Virus record (IMG/VR): IMGVR_UViG_3300044957_000705
Location: 1-24,714 of that record
DNA: 24,714 bases
Source: a virus
Strand: one strand, 5' to 3'
Notes under the pieces: generated by a model
The model's input: the letters and a program-made list of their open reading frames with translations, nothing else
Told to the model about the DNA's origin: nothing
Databases searched by the model: none
Shown here: in pieces, positions 13,251 to 21,630 of the stretch
Position numbering within the stretch: the stretch's first letter is position 1
Layout of the letters: each line of letters starts with the position of its first letter
Made by a program: the position numbers and the translations under genes

Positions 13251-13646
13251 ATGGCCGACTTCGACACCAGATTCAAAAGCAACACCGTAGAATGGGCTAC
13301 GCCGCCCGAGGTGTATGACCCGCTCAACCGTGAGTTCGGGTTCACGCTCGATGTGGCGGCAACGCCCGAGAATGCCAAGTGTCCGCGCTACTACACCCGC
13401 GAAGATGACGGGCTGGCGCAACCGTGGGACGGTGTGTGCTGGATGAATCCACCCTACGGGAAAGATGTCCCGAAGTGGCTCGCCCGTGCGTTGGATGAGA
13501 GCAAGCGCGGGGTGACAACCGTGTGTCTGATTCCGGCTCGAACGAATACCAAGTGGTTCCATGACTTGTGCCTGTCCGTGGCGGAAGTCCGCTTCGTGAA
13601 GGGACGCCCTAAGTTTGGGGACGCCGATCATGGTCTGCCTCTGTGA
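13251..13646 (+). CDS. Phage-type DNA N6-adenine methyltransferase (Dam family)
   Basis: A 131-residue protein of the phage DNA N-6-adenine methyltransferase family. It shows WATPPEVYDPLNREFGF, then TLDVAATPENAKC, the catalytic NPPY (66-69) and the LIPARTNTKWFH segment. It transfers methyl from S-adenosylmethionine to adenine in DNA. The end FVKGRPKFGDADHGLPL stops early; family members usually continue about ten residues in a hydrophobic strand. The loss is small and activity may remain. The start follows TGATTTT, without a ribosome site. Confidence 0.88.
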   Translation: MADFDTRFKSNTVEWATPPEVYDPLNREFGFTLDVAATPENAKCPRYYTREDDGLAQPWDGVCWMNPPYGKDVPKWLARALDESKRGVTTVCLIPARTNTKWFHDLCLSVAEVRFVKGRPKFGDADHGLPL

Positions 13647-13673
13647 GTAAACCCGAAATCAGAAAGGTTACTG

Positions 13674-13913
13674 ATGAAACTCGATGAAATGCTGGAACAA
13701 GTGCGCGTGACCTGCCGCATGCGTCGGTTGTCGCGACACACGGAAAACACGTATGCTGGCTGGATCGCTCGCGTTGCCCGGCATGTGAGGATGTGTGGGC
13801 AGCTTTCACGCGAGGAGCGGGTGAGGAGTTACCTGGAGAAACTGGCTCCGAGGTGCGCGGCATCGACTCAAAATCAGGCGTTTGAGATGGAAACGGGAAG
13901 GAGGGCGGCGTGA
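13674..13913 (+). CDS. Truncated integron-integrase-like core-binding domain
   Basis: A 79-residue protein resembling only the N-terminal SAM-like core-binding domain of integron-type tyrosine recombinases. It has LEQVRVTCRMRRLSRHTENT, then YAGWIARVARHVR and the family signature STQNQAF at about 64-70, where the sequence leaves the family and ends EMETGRRAA. The catalytic domain is absent. It could be a decayed gene or a stand-alone DNA-binding domain. Its last codons contain the ribosome site of the terminase gene and the stop overlaps the terminase GTG, so its translation may set terminase expression. Confidence 0.72.
   Translation: MKLDEMLEQVRVTCRMRRLSRHTENTYAGWIARVARHVRMCGQLSREERVRSYLEKLAPRCAASTQNQAFEMETGRRAA
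13898..13904 (+). promoter_or_regulatory. Shine-Dalgarno AAGGAGG deciding the terminase GTG start
   Basis: It lies five bases before GTG 13910 and fourteen before the alternative ATG 13919, so GTG is the better start. It is embedded in the coding sequence of the integrase fragment. Confidence 0.65.
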
Positions 13914-16015
13914 TCTGGATGCGTGACATCACTGCGCGTTATCCGCGGGCGCTGGAGGCGCATTCGCGCATCGCGCCGCTGGATGCGGAGAGGGTGGAGG
14001 CGTTGATCGCGGCGGAGGATGCGGCGGGGCTGGAGACGCTGGCGCAGTCGCGGGTGCGGGAACTGTGGCTGGACGATCAGTTTGTGAAGGCGGGCACAGA
14101 GCGGGCGCTGGAGCCGCATCCACGCCTGGCGCTGCTGCCGCTGGAAGTGATGTGGAGCATGGCGCAATCGCCGGAGCGCGTGGCGAAGTTGCTGGCGTGG
14201 GGCGCGTCGCGGCATGAGGAGATCGAGCTGGAGGCGGGCGACCGCTACCGCTACGGCTGGCGCGGCGATCCGGGGCGCAGTCGCGAACTGGGCGGAGGCT
14301 GGAAGCGGGCGGTGGAGGCGATCGCGGCCGTGAAGAAGGCGAATCCGCGCTCGATTCCGAAGATCCTCTGCATGGGTGGCAATGGTTCATCGAAGTCGGA
14401 GTTTGCGGCGTGGTATGCGATGAAGCTGATGGTGGAAAAGCCGCGTGCGCAGGTGGCGGTGCTGTGTCCCTCGCAAACGCAGGCGCGGAAGGTGCTGATG
14501 GAGCGTTTGTTTGACAATCTGCCGGCGGAGTGGCGGCCGGCGGAGACGGGCAAGGCGAAAAGCGGCATCACGGGGAACATTTCCTACACGCGGAAGATGG
14601 GCTTCACGGAGAATATGTTTCTGCTGCCGAATGGGAGCCGGTGCACGTTTTACTTCTACCTGGAGGGCGACCCCAAAAGCATCGAGGGCGACCAGCTCGA
14701 CCTGGTGATCGCGGATGAAGAGGTGCCGGCGGAGTGGCTGGAGGCCTGCGAGTTCCGACTGGCGCGAACGGCGGGCACGCTGATGGCGATGTTCACGCCG
14801 ATCAGCGGCTACATCCCGGCGGTGACGTGGTTTCGCGGCGGGGCGCGAGTCATCGAGCAGCGCGAGGCTCCGCTGCTGAAGAACGTGGTGAGCGTGCAGC
14901 GCGACGAACGCGGTGAGCTGAAAGAGACGCGCTTTGAGATGGCGGCCTGGCATGAGAGTCCGCCGGGAACGATCCGCGAGGAGCCGGTGATGATGCCGCT
15001 GCTGGAATACGGCGCCGATCCGACGAAGCGCGTGATTTATTTCTGGACGCAGGATTGCTGCTATCCGGCGTTTGGTTACGAGACGCTATCCGAGCTGCTG
15101 CGCAGCAAGCGGGCCACGGTGGCGATGGTGAAGACGCGGGCCTATGGCTGGCCTTCCAAGGTGCGTGATGCACGCTTTCCGATTCTGGATGAGAAGGTGC
15201 ATGCGATCGCGCCCGCGGCAGCGAGGGCCGGGGAGATTCCGAAGGATGCGACGTGGTATATGTTCCTCGATCCGGCGGAGGGTCGTAACCACGTCATGCA
15301 GTGGTATGCGAAGACGCGGGACGGGCGGGAAATCCTGGCGCGGGAATGGCCGCAGCAGGATGACTTCATTCCGGGCTTTGGCCTGGTGGGGCCGTGGGCG
15401 GTGGATGCCACGCGCGGCAAGGCGCTGGATGGCGTGCCTGGACCGGCGCAGCAGCCGATGAACCTGACGCCTGCGCAGTATGTGGCGGAGATGGATCGCG
15501 TGGAGGCGGAGCTGGGGAAGGATTACACGCACGAAGGCCAGCCGATCCACGTCACGCGCCGCATCATGGACTCGCGCGGCGGGGACAAGATGGTGGCGGG
15601 GCGCAGTTACTTCACGGAATTTGCGGCGCTGAAGAATGCCGCCGGACGGCATTGCGTGTTTGAGGATGCGAGCGGCAAGGAACTGAACCCGCGCAGCAGC
15701 AATCCGGACGCGGTGTGTGGTGTGAGCCTCATTGACGGCGCGCTGGGCTACGACACGCAAAAGCCGGTGGGACCGAGCAATCATCCGCGCCTGATGGTGG
15801 TGTATGCGCCGCCGGATGTGGACGCGGGCGAGGAGGTGCCGCACGGCTGCGCGAACTCCTGGGACAGCCTGAAGCACTGGACGGGTGCCGATGGTCTCAA
15901 AGGAGCGCGGAAAGATTTCATTGACCTGTTCCACTACGCGCAGCGCGAGGAGATGGAGTGGGAGGATACCACGCCGAGGCCGCTGACAGGCATGACTTTT
16001 GGAACCAAACTATGA
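13910..16015 (+). CDS. terL: Terminase large subunit
   Basis: A 701-residue DNA-packaging motor. The ATPase has Walker A GGNGSSKS (156-163), Walker B DLVIADEE (Asp269, Glu270, Glu271) and the coupling segment MFTPISG. The nuclease domain has Asp454 in YMFLDPAEG, Asp554 in DSRGGDKM and an acidic C-terminal helix (KDFIDLFHYA). Walker A sits about 100 residues later than in many terminases, so there is an N-terminal helical extension of unknown role. No certain small subunit adjoins; the HTH genes at 5067 or 16012 are candidates. The GTG start is coupled to the previous gene and the stop to the next (ATGA). Confidence 0.9.
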   Translation: MIWMRDITARYPRALEAHSRIAPLDAERVEALIAAEDAAGLETLAQSRVRELWLDDQFVKAGTERALEPHPRLALLPLEVMWSMAQSPERVAKLLAWGASRHEEIELEAGDRYRYGWRGDPGRSRELGGGWKRAVEAIAAVKKANPRSIPKILCMGGNGSSKSEFAAWYAMKLMVEKPRAQVAVLCPSQTQARKVLMERLFDNLPAEWRPAETGKAKSGITGNISYTRKMGFTENMFLLPNGSRCTFYFYLEGDPKSIEGDQLDLVIADEEVPAEWLEACEFRLARTAGTLMAMFTPISGYIPAVTWFRGGARVIEQREAPLLKNVVSVQRDERGELKETRFEMAAWHESPPGTIREEPVMMPLLEYGADPTKRVIYFWTQDCCYPAFGYETLSELLRSKRATVAMVKTRAYGWPSKVRDARFPILDEKVHAIAPAAARAGEIPKDATWYMFLDPAEGRNHVMQWYAKTRDGREILAREWPQQDDFIPGFGLVGPWAVDATRGKALDGVPGPAQQPMNLTPAQYVAEMDRVEAELGKDYTHEGQPIHVTRRIMDSRGGDKMVAGRSYFTEFAALKNAAGRHCVFEDASGKELNPRSSNPDAVCGVSLIDGALGYDTQKPVGPSNHPRLMVVYAPPDVDAGEEVPHGCANSWDSLKHWTGADGLKGARKDFIDLFHYAQREEMEWEDTTPRPLTGMTFGTKL

Positions 16016-16242
16016 GCACCCTGACACCTCAAGAACCGCTGTTGACTTCTGGCGAAGTCAAACGCAAAATTGCAGCCTGCATCGGAGGCACGGGCATCGG
16101 TCCATTCAGGAAGTGGACGCGGTGTGACCCGCCGGTGCTGCCCCGGCAGTATCTTCCCGAATACAAGCAGCCGAGGTATCGCCTCTCCGATGTGAACGCG
16201 GCCTGCGCCTGCTTGAACCCTTCACCGAAAGCAACCGTATGA
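16012..16242 (+). CDS. Small HTH-like protein between terminase and portal
   Basis: A 76-residue protein. LLTSGEVKRKIA at about 10-21, followed by a wing-like YKQPRYRLSDVNAA at about 51-64, resembles the excisionase/MerR-type DNA-binding fold, with a longer loop than usual. Both ends overlap neighbours by ATGA, so it is made together with terminase and portal. A DNA-binding protein here may help choose the packaging site or act as a small terminase-like factor. The resemblance is modest and it may be something else. Confidence 0.6.
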   Translation: MSTLTPQEPLLTSGEVKRKIAACIGGTGIGPFRKWTRCDPPVLPRQYLPEYKQPRYRLSDVNAACACLNPSPKATV

Positions 16243-18512
16243 GCGACCGTGATCCGAAACGAATGGCAAAGCTGGAGCCGCGTGAGAAGCCAGACCCGAA
16301 GTGCATGCTGGCGGAAATCCGGGCGTCCATCCTGGCGGCGCAGAGCCACGGGCTCCAGTCAAAACTGGAGATCGCCCACAAGGTCATGCACTGCCTGTGG
16401 AGCGGGCAGAATGTGGACGGCACGAAGAACAGCCCCTGGCCGAATGCGATTGATTCGCGGGTGCGGGAGGCGTCGAAAATCATTGATGACACGGTGCGGC
16501 TGATGATGCGCAGCGTGCGCAGCGGCGTGGTGAGCATCGGCCCCGAGGAGATTGACGACACGGTGAAGGCACAGATGTGGAACCGGGTTCTGCGGAAATT
16601 CCAGCACAAGGCGAAGCGTCCGATCAATGCGGCGTTGAAGTTGTTTTTCCAGTGCGTGCAGGCGCTGGGGTATGGAGTCTTGCATGTGGACTGGCGGGCG
16701 CGGCGGCAGCTGGTGCCGACGAAGATCACGGCGGATGATGTGCGCCGTTTCCTCTACCATCTCAACGCCACGGAGATGCTGGCTGCCAATGCGGCAGATG
16801 AGATGCTGCCGCCGGGGGAACAAAGCCTGCCGCAGGAGATGGAGGAGCTTTTGACGGAGCAGGTGGCTTTGACAGTGGAGGCGATGCTATTGGGAGAGGA
16901 CAAGGAGGGCTTGATCGAGGTGCTTCAGCAAATGGACGCCGACATGCCGCCGAGCGAGGCCAAGGTGGCCGCAAAAGAGCTGAGCAAGAAGGGCGAGGCG
17001 GTCTATTACACGCCGCGATCGACGGGCGGCATGCCCGCGATCAGCGCGAAGGTGCCGATGGTGAACTGCGTGCATGGCATGGACATGACGGGCACCAGTT
17101 GCGAGACCTGGATAGGGCTGCCGGAAAGGCTGAGCGAGGCCGGGCTGCGAGAGCGGGCGGCGCTGAACGGCTGGAAGGTGGATTTGGAAGAGCTGTTGAA
17201 GCATCCGAACGAGGGCTTGGCGGAGCTCGAGACGATGAGCGGGTTGACGAATTGGGACTGGCTGCTGAATGGCGTGGGAATGGGCCTGCAAACGACGCGC
17301 GACCCGGATGCGCCGTGGTTTGAGGTGGTGACGCTTTACCGCGTGGCCTGCAATGAGGCGGGCGTGCCGGCGGTGTATGAGAGCGAGATTTTCCCGGCGC
17401 TGCCGGAGGTGCTGCTGAGTCATGAGGTGCTGCCCATCATGCGGGACGGCGAGGCCGCGATGCCGTTTGTGGTGATGGCGCGGAAGCCGGTGCTGCTGGC
17501 GGTGCAATCGACCGGCATGGCGCAGGAGTTGCTGACGGATCAAATGGGGATGAAGCGGATCATTGACGGCAGCATGGCGGCTGCGGAGCTGGCAGCCTAT
17601 CCGCCGACGCTGCGCACGAAGGACGATGATCAAATCGTGATGCCGGGCAGCACGCTCGTTCACCTCGGGCGCAACACGGGCACGGCGGGAGCGCAGTCGC
17701 GTTTTGTGGAGACGCCGGGCGTGGATGCCGGGGCGTTGAAGTTTCTCGAAATGATCAAGGCCGAGGTGCGGGAGCGGTATCATCGCGGCCAGACGGATCC
17801 CGATCTGCGGCAGGCGTATGAAGAGGATCTGGGGCAGGAGGCAGTGATGGCCTACACGGAGGTGATCGCGCTGATCTGGGCGCATGTGCAGGCGTATGTG
17901 GATGAGGTCACGGCGTCGCGGATCGCGGGCAAGGCGGTGAGCTTGAGGGCCACGAAGGACGATCTGATGGGCACGGCGGACATCGAGGTGGACTTTTCCG
18001 CCACGTCCCTGAACCGCGAGCGTGCCAAGGAGTTCAGCGAGGTGGGCAAGACGCTGCTGCAGCTTGGCAGCCGGAACGTGGATGTGGATGCGCTGGCGGA
18101 GACGATGGCCCGTGCCTACGACATGCCACTGGCGGAACGCATCATCATCCCCGGCGAGCAGGGTGCCGCGACGGCGCTGAATGACGAGCGGCAGGCCATT
18201 CTGGAAATGCAGGGCGGCTTCGAGGTGAGCGGGAGGCAGAACATGCCAGAAACGCGCTTGATGGCCTATGACGACTGGCTGCGGAATCCTGCCAATGTCG
18301 ATCGCTGCGTGTATGATCCGGGCCTGCTGGAGCTGGTGGTGCTGCGCATGCAAGGGCTGGAGATGCAGCAGCAGCAGCACAGCGAGAACGTGCTGACCGG
18401 CCAGACCGGGCAAAAGCCGCCGGAGTGGCAGCAGCAACAGAAACGCAGCGAGCGCCTGCTGCTCCTGGTGGAGCAGCGCAGGCAGCAGTTGCAGTCATCA
18501 ACCCCAGCCTGA
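16239..18512 (+). CDS. Portal (head-tail connector) protein
   Basis: A 757-residue protein directly after the large terminase and before the scaffold and capsid genes, the standard place of the portal. The helical N-terminal part contains HGLQSKLEIAHKVMHCLW and SRVREASKIIDDTVRLMM, of the kind seen in the portals of short-tailed phages. The Gln-rich C-terminus (about 700-757, LEMQQQQHSENV and WQQQQK) suggests a helical barrel as in P22-like portals. The large size also favours a podovirus-type portal. The ring of twelve subunits would hold the packaging motor and later the tail. Confidence 0.78.
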   Translation: MSDRDPKRMAKLEPREKPDPKCMLAEIRASILAAQSHGLQSKLEIAHKVMHCLWSGQNVDGTKNSPWPNAIDSRVREASKIIDDTVRLMMRSVRSGVVSIGPEEIDDTVKAQMWNRVLRKFQHKAKRPINAALKLFFQCVQALGYGVLHVDWRARRQLVPTKITADDVRRFLYHLNATEMLAANAADEMLPPGEQSLPQEMEELLTEQVALTVEAMLLGEDKEGLIEVLQQMDADMPPSEAKVAAKELSKKGEAVYYTPRSTGGMPAISAKVPMVNCVHGMDMTGTSCETWIGLPERLSEAGLRERAALNGWKVDLEELLKHPNEGLAELETMSGLTNWDWLLNGVGMGLQTTRDPDAPWFEVVTLYRVACNEAGVPAVYESEIFPALPEVLLSHEVLPIMRDGEAAMPFVVMARKPVLLAVQSTGMAQELLTDQMGMKRIIDGSMAAAELAAYPPTLRTKDDDQIVMPGSTLVHLGRNTGTAGAQSRFVETPGVDAGALKFLEMIKAEVRERYHRGQTDPDLRQAYEEDLGQEAVMAYTEVIALIWAHVQAYVDEVTASRIAGKAVSLRATKDDLMGTADIEVDFSATSLNRERAKEFSEVGKTLLQLGSRNVDVDALAETMARAYDMPLAERIIIPGEQGAATALNDERQAILEMQGGFEVSGRQNMPETRLMAYDDWLRNPANVDRCVYDPGLLELVVLRMQGLEMQQQQHSENVLTGQTGQKPPEWQQQQKRSERLLLLVEQRRQQLQSSTPA

Positions 18513-18515
18513 TTC

Positions 18516-18791
18516 ATGAGCAAGAAAGCACCTCCCCCACAAGACGCCCGGCAGGCGATCATTGACGGCACCGCGCCGCGAGCGGTGCAGCCGGACTTTA
18601 TCTGCATCACGGAGCGGCACGGCAGGCGACATCTGCGACTGGCTGCCATCACGCAGATGGTTCACGATTCTGGCCAGGTGGGCGGGCCGTGGTTTGTGCG
18701 CTGCGACGGGCAGCAGCTCCCGGTGAGCGAGGAAAACTTTCGGCTGATCGCGGGCTTGTTGGGCTTGAGCATCGGGGAGGTAAAGTCATGA
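18516..18791 (+). CDS. Unknown 91-residue protein
   Basis: The protein starts MSKKAPPPQDARQAIIDGTA. Its middle (FICITERHGRRHLRLAAITQM and the HDSGQVGGPWFVRCDGQQLP region) looks like a small all-beta domain. No family is recognised. It follows the portal by three bases and overlaps the next start by ATGA, so it is part of the head assembly operon. Confidence 0.65.
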   Translation: MSKKAPPPQDARQAIIDGTAPRAVQPDFICITERHGRRHLRLAAITQMVHDSGQVGGPWFVRCDGQQLPVSEENFRLIAGLLGLSIGEVKS

Positions 18792-19096
18792 GCTGGCGTT
18801 CCCTTTTCCGGCGGAAGCCGGTGGTGATTGATGTGGAGTCGTTTGGCCCGCGGCTGCCATTCGTGGAGCTGGAAAGCCTGCTGAAGGCCAGCCCGGAGGT
18901 GGTGCGGGCGATGCAGCAGGTCTGCGTGTTTCGCCGGGAGCAGTGCCAGCGAGCGGTGGAGGACAAGAGCAACACGTTGCACGGCCAGACGGCGTTTGAG
19001 GCCGGGGCTGCCGCAGGCATGACCGATTTGCTGGCGACGCTGGATGGCATCCGCCAGGGGAAGGCGGATGGGCCGCTGAGGGCGTGGTTTAAGTGA
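18788..19096 (+). CDS. Unknown 102-residue protein
   Basis: The protein starts MSWRSLFRRKPVVIDVESF and has a helical C-terminal two-thirds (about 25-95). No family is recognised. The start is set by GGGAGG at 18775-18780 and the ATGA overlap. It may be a minor head protein or a scaffold helper by position. It is the last gene before a 258-base gap. Confidence 0.65.
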   Translation: MSWRSLFRRKPVVIDVESFGPRLPFVELESLLKASPEVVRAMQQVCVFRREQCQRAVEDKSNTLHGQTAFEAGAAAGMTDLLATLDGIRQGKADGPLRAWFK

Positions 19097-19126
19097 AAGG
19101 GCCGCCGGAGGGGAATGACGAAACCA

Positions 19127-19147
19127 GAATGAGGAATGAGGAATGAC
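19127..19147. repeat. GAATGAG tandem repeat, three copies
   Basis: GAATGAG, GAATGAG and GAATGAC follow the end of the gene at 19096. The related GGAATGACGAAACC precedes them at 19112-19125. The stretch resembles short AATGA-type repeats seen between genes in some bacteria. A CCCTG-TGA-CAGGG hairpin lies a few bases further on. Confidence 0.7.
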
Positions 19148-19270
19148 TTTATTGACCTGAGTGACCCTGTGACAGGGCTGTGGTCGGTGGTTTTTGGGTA
19201 AGGGGCAGGGGCTGGTTTGGTGTGGCGCGGGCGGGGATGGTGGACTGATGGCGGAGCCATGTCCTGAACC

Positions 19271-19310
19271 AAACGGGACGAAACGGGACGAAACGGGACC
19301 AAGCGGAACC
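19271..19310. repeat. 10-bp tandem repeat AAACGGGACG, four units
   Basis: Units at 19271-19280 and 19281-19290 are identical, 19291-19300 differs by one base, and 19301-19310 is degenerate (AAGCGGAACC). The 10-base period places each copy on the same face of the helix. It lies 45 bases before the scaffold gene; a protein-binding site is possible. The rest of the gap 19097-19354 holds nothing else clear. Confidence 0.75.
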
Positions 19311-19354
19311 TGCAGGCTGTGGGCAGTGATTCTGTGCGGGGGTTGAATGCGGGC

Positions 19355-20515
19355 ATGGCTGCCCCTACTCAATCCGCTGCCCCTGCCGCAGCAGATGCTG
19401 CGAAGCCCGCCGGTTCTGGCGCTTCGCAGGCATCGACGACGACACCCACCGCGAAGCCTTCATTGGCGTCCTTGCCTCCCACGGCTGCTTTTGACGTGGA
19501 AGACATGCTGGCTGATGCAGCGCCTGACGCGCCGGAAGCGGAGTCAAAACCCGATGAACCGAACAGCGATGAAGATGCCAACCCGGATGCCGATGAGGCG
19601 AAGGGAGACGCCGCAGAAGCCAAGCCCGATGATGAAGGCAAGGCTGCCGAGGAGCACGAGCATGAGGAGCCTGAAGTGGTGGAGGATCAAGACGGCAAAC
19701 GTCTTGTTTCGGCCAAACACCTCGAGCGGGCGCTGAAGCAGCGTGCCACCGCCAAGACCGCCGAGCGTGAAGCTCTGGCGCGTGCCGAGGCCGCCGAGAA
19801 ACAAGCGGCGGAGCTCAAGGCCCAGATCGAAGTGAGCACGGAACCCCGTGCCGCCACTGCCACGCCCCTGTCCTACCTGACGCGGGATTTGCAGGTGGAT
19901 CTGGAGAATGCCGAGCACCTGGAAAGCTTGGAGGCGCATGCGCGTAGCTGGCAGGCATGGTGCCGCCGTCATCCGACAGGCGGGACGCCGTCAAAGGACG
20001 GTGAGGAATGGACGCCGGAGCAGGTGGTGAATCAACTGGAGTGGGCCGAGCAGGTGCTCGAAGCGCTCCCGAAACACCGCGAGTTCAAAGCCGGTTTCCA
20101 GACAGAACGTGCCAAGGTGAAAGCGGAGCTGCCGAGACTGTTCCAAGCGGGAACGGAGGAACAGAGGGCCTTTGCGGCCGAGCAGCGGCGCGTCCTGAAC
20201 GCGGCAAGCGCGAAGGATCAGGACACCATCATCGCCCGCCAGGTGCTGACGAGGGACATCCCTCTGGCTGAACTGGCGAAGCTGGCTGAACGGTTCCGGG
20301 AGGAGCGCGATGGTGTCGCGTCCTATGCCCGCGTGCCGAAGAAGTCTGCAACCGGAGGCGCTGCTGCCCCGGACAAACCGAAACCGAAGCTGACTCTGGT
20401 GACGACGCGCCCTGTGGGTGCGGTGAAGCCGGCGGCGGAAGGTTCCCGCAAGACGCTGGCCGAAAGGCTGGCCGCTGGTCCGCAGGACGTGGAGGCCCTG
20501 TTCGACGTGGCGTGA
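19355..20515 (+). CDS. Scaffold-like acidic coiled-coil protein
   Basis: A 386-residue protein just before the major capsid gene. The first 60 residues are Ala/Thr/Pro-rich and probably disordered; 60-125 are strongly acidic (SDEDANPDADEAKGD and EEHEHEEPEVVEDQDG); then comes a coiled coil (about 130-165, LERALKQRATAKTAEREALA). A helical region and a Lys/Pro-rich tail follow. Acidic and coiled-coil composition with this position is typical of internal scaffolds that guide capsid assembly. ATG 19355 is preferred over the GTG at 19319. Confidence 0.75.
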   Translation: MAAPTQSAAPAAADAAKPAGSGASQASTTTPTAKPSLASLPPTAAFDVEDMLADAAPDAPEAESKPDEPNSDEDANPDADEAKGDAAEAKPDDEGKAAEEHEHEEPEVVEDQDGKRLVSAKHLERALKQRATAKTAEREALARAEAAEKQAAELKAQIEVSTEPRAATATPLSYLTRDLQVDLENAEHLESLEAHARSWQAWCRRHPTGGTPSKDGEEWTPEQVVNQLEWAEQVLEALPKHREFKAGFQTERAKVKAELPRLFQAGTEEQRAFAAEQRRVLNAASAKDQDTIIARQVLTRDIPLAELAKLAERFREERDGVASYARVPKKSATGGAAAPDKPKPKLTLVTTRPVGAVKPAAEGSRKTLAERLAAGPQDVEALFDVA

Positions 20516-20564
20516 GTTCATTCATGCCCTCCTGTTTCAACCCTTTTTCCAATAGACCTATTTT

Positions 20565-21590
20565 ATGAGCGCAGCCTCTACCACTGACACATCTGCCACC
20601 CATACCGAACGCCAAGTGCTTTCGGGCTTTCAGACCCTCATCGCGATGAAGACTCCTCTTCGCGCGAAGATCAAAACCGGCCCCAAGCCGCTGACGACGA
20701 CTCCTGAATGGGAGTGCCGCACCTACCACGACCCGAGCACCTCTGGCTACATCGAGGGCCAGATTCCCGCCGTGGCGGACGCCCAGAACAACCTCGACAC
20801 GAAGACCATGCTGAAGGGGCGCTTCATCAAGCAGCTCCGCCATGTGGCGGTGACGAAGGAAATGAAGCTGATGGGCAACCAATACAACGAGAACGATCCG
20901 CTCGGCGCGAACATCAAGCAGGCGACGGAAGAGCTTTACGTGGACGTGGAGGCTACCATCGCCTCTGATGATGAGGCGGTGGTTCCTGCCTCCGGCACCA
21001 CGGCGAGCGAGACACGCTCCCTCTTCCGCTGGCTCTCGAATGCGGACGCCCGCATGACGGAGACGACCACCCGCCCCACTGCCGCCTACCGCACGCCTGC
21101 CGCGCACATCGTGGTGAGCAAGGCCACCGCGGCGGACATCACGGAGGTGGATGTGCGCGGCCTCATCACCCAGGTGGCGAAGAGCCGCAAGGATGACGGT
21201 CTGCGTTTCCTCGGTGTATGCACGCCTGAGATGCGGGATCGCTTTGACGACTTCAGCCGCACGGGCACCGGGGAGACCACGGACACGCGGGAGGACCAGA
21301 TGGTGTATCGCTTTGCGCAGCAGCAGGGCACGGTGAACCGTGAGATCACGCTCTACAAGTCCAGCAATGGCCGCATCGAGCTGATGACCTGCCACCGCCT
21401 GCACAGCACGGTGCACTTTGGCCTGCTGACTCCGGACCACCTGGAGCTGGGCTATGCGCAGGGCGTGATGGTGAACCCGGAGTCGAGTCCTTCGGCTCAG
21501 GTGAACCACCGTGAGATCGACGTGATCTACGTGCTGATGCCGCGCTGCCTGAACAGCCACGGCAAGATCATCACGGGCGCGACGGCCTGA
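20565..21590 (+). CDS. Major capsid protein, SU10-like (DUF5309-type)
   Basis: A 341-residue HK97-fold capsid protein by family resemblance. Characteristic parts are KTGPKPLTTTPEWE (37-50), the following region with GYIEGQ, RFIKQLRHVAVTKEMKLMG (86-104) and KQATEELYVDVEATI (118-132), which match the layout of SU10-like or DUF5309 capsids. It comes directly after the scaffold candidate. The region 20516-20564 before it holds no hairpin; the start follows CTATTTT rather than a ribosome site. High expression is expected, though I see no clear own promoter. Confidence 0.82.
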   Translation: MSAASTTDTSATHTERQVLSGFQTLIAMKTPLRAKIKTGPKPLTTTPEWECRTYHDPSTSGYIEGQIPAVADAQNNLDTKTMLKGRFIKQLRHVAVTKEMKLMGNQYNENDPLGANIKQATEELYVDVEATIASDDEAVVPASGTTASETRSLFRWLSNADARMTETTTRPTAAYRTPAAHIVVSKATAADITEVDVRGLITQVAKSRKDDGLRFLGVCTPEMRDRFDDFSRTGTGETTDTREDQMVYRFAQQQGTVNREITLYKSSNGRIELMTCHRLHSTVHFGLLTPDHLELGYAQGVMVNPESSPSAQVNHREIDVIYVLMPRCLNSHGKIITGATA

Positions 21591-21630
21591 TTTCATCGTT
21601 GGTGCCAGGAACCCTCTGCTTCTGTGACCC

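Noticed and set aside
8843-13646. A restriction-modification or DISARM-like defence island
   Set aside because: Helicase and methyltransferases are present, but no nuclease or phospholipase-type partner is seen, and DnaB, DUF1376 and an SSB-like gene mark a replication module.
16887-18437. 516-codon open frame on the minus strand
   Set aside because: Antisense to the portal gene, His/Arg/Leu/Gln-rich product, no domain; a shadow frame.
19271-19310. CRISPR array
   Set aside because: The 10-base units are directly joined without spacers and no cas genes are near.
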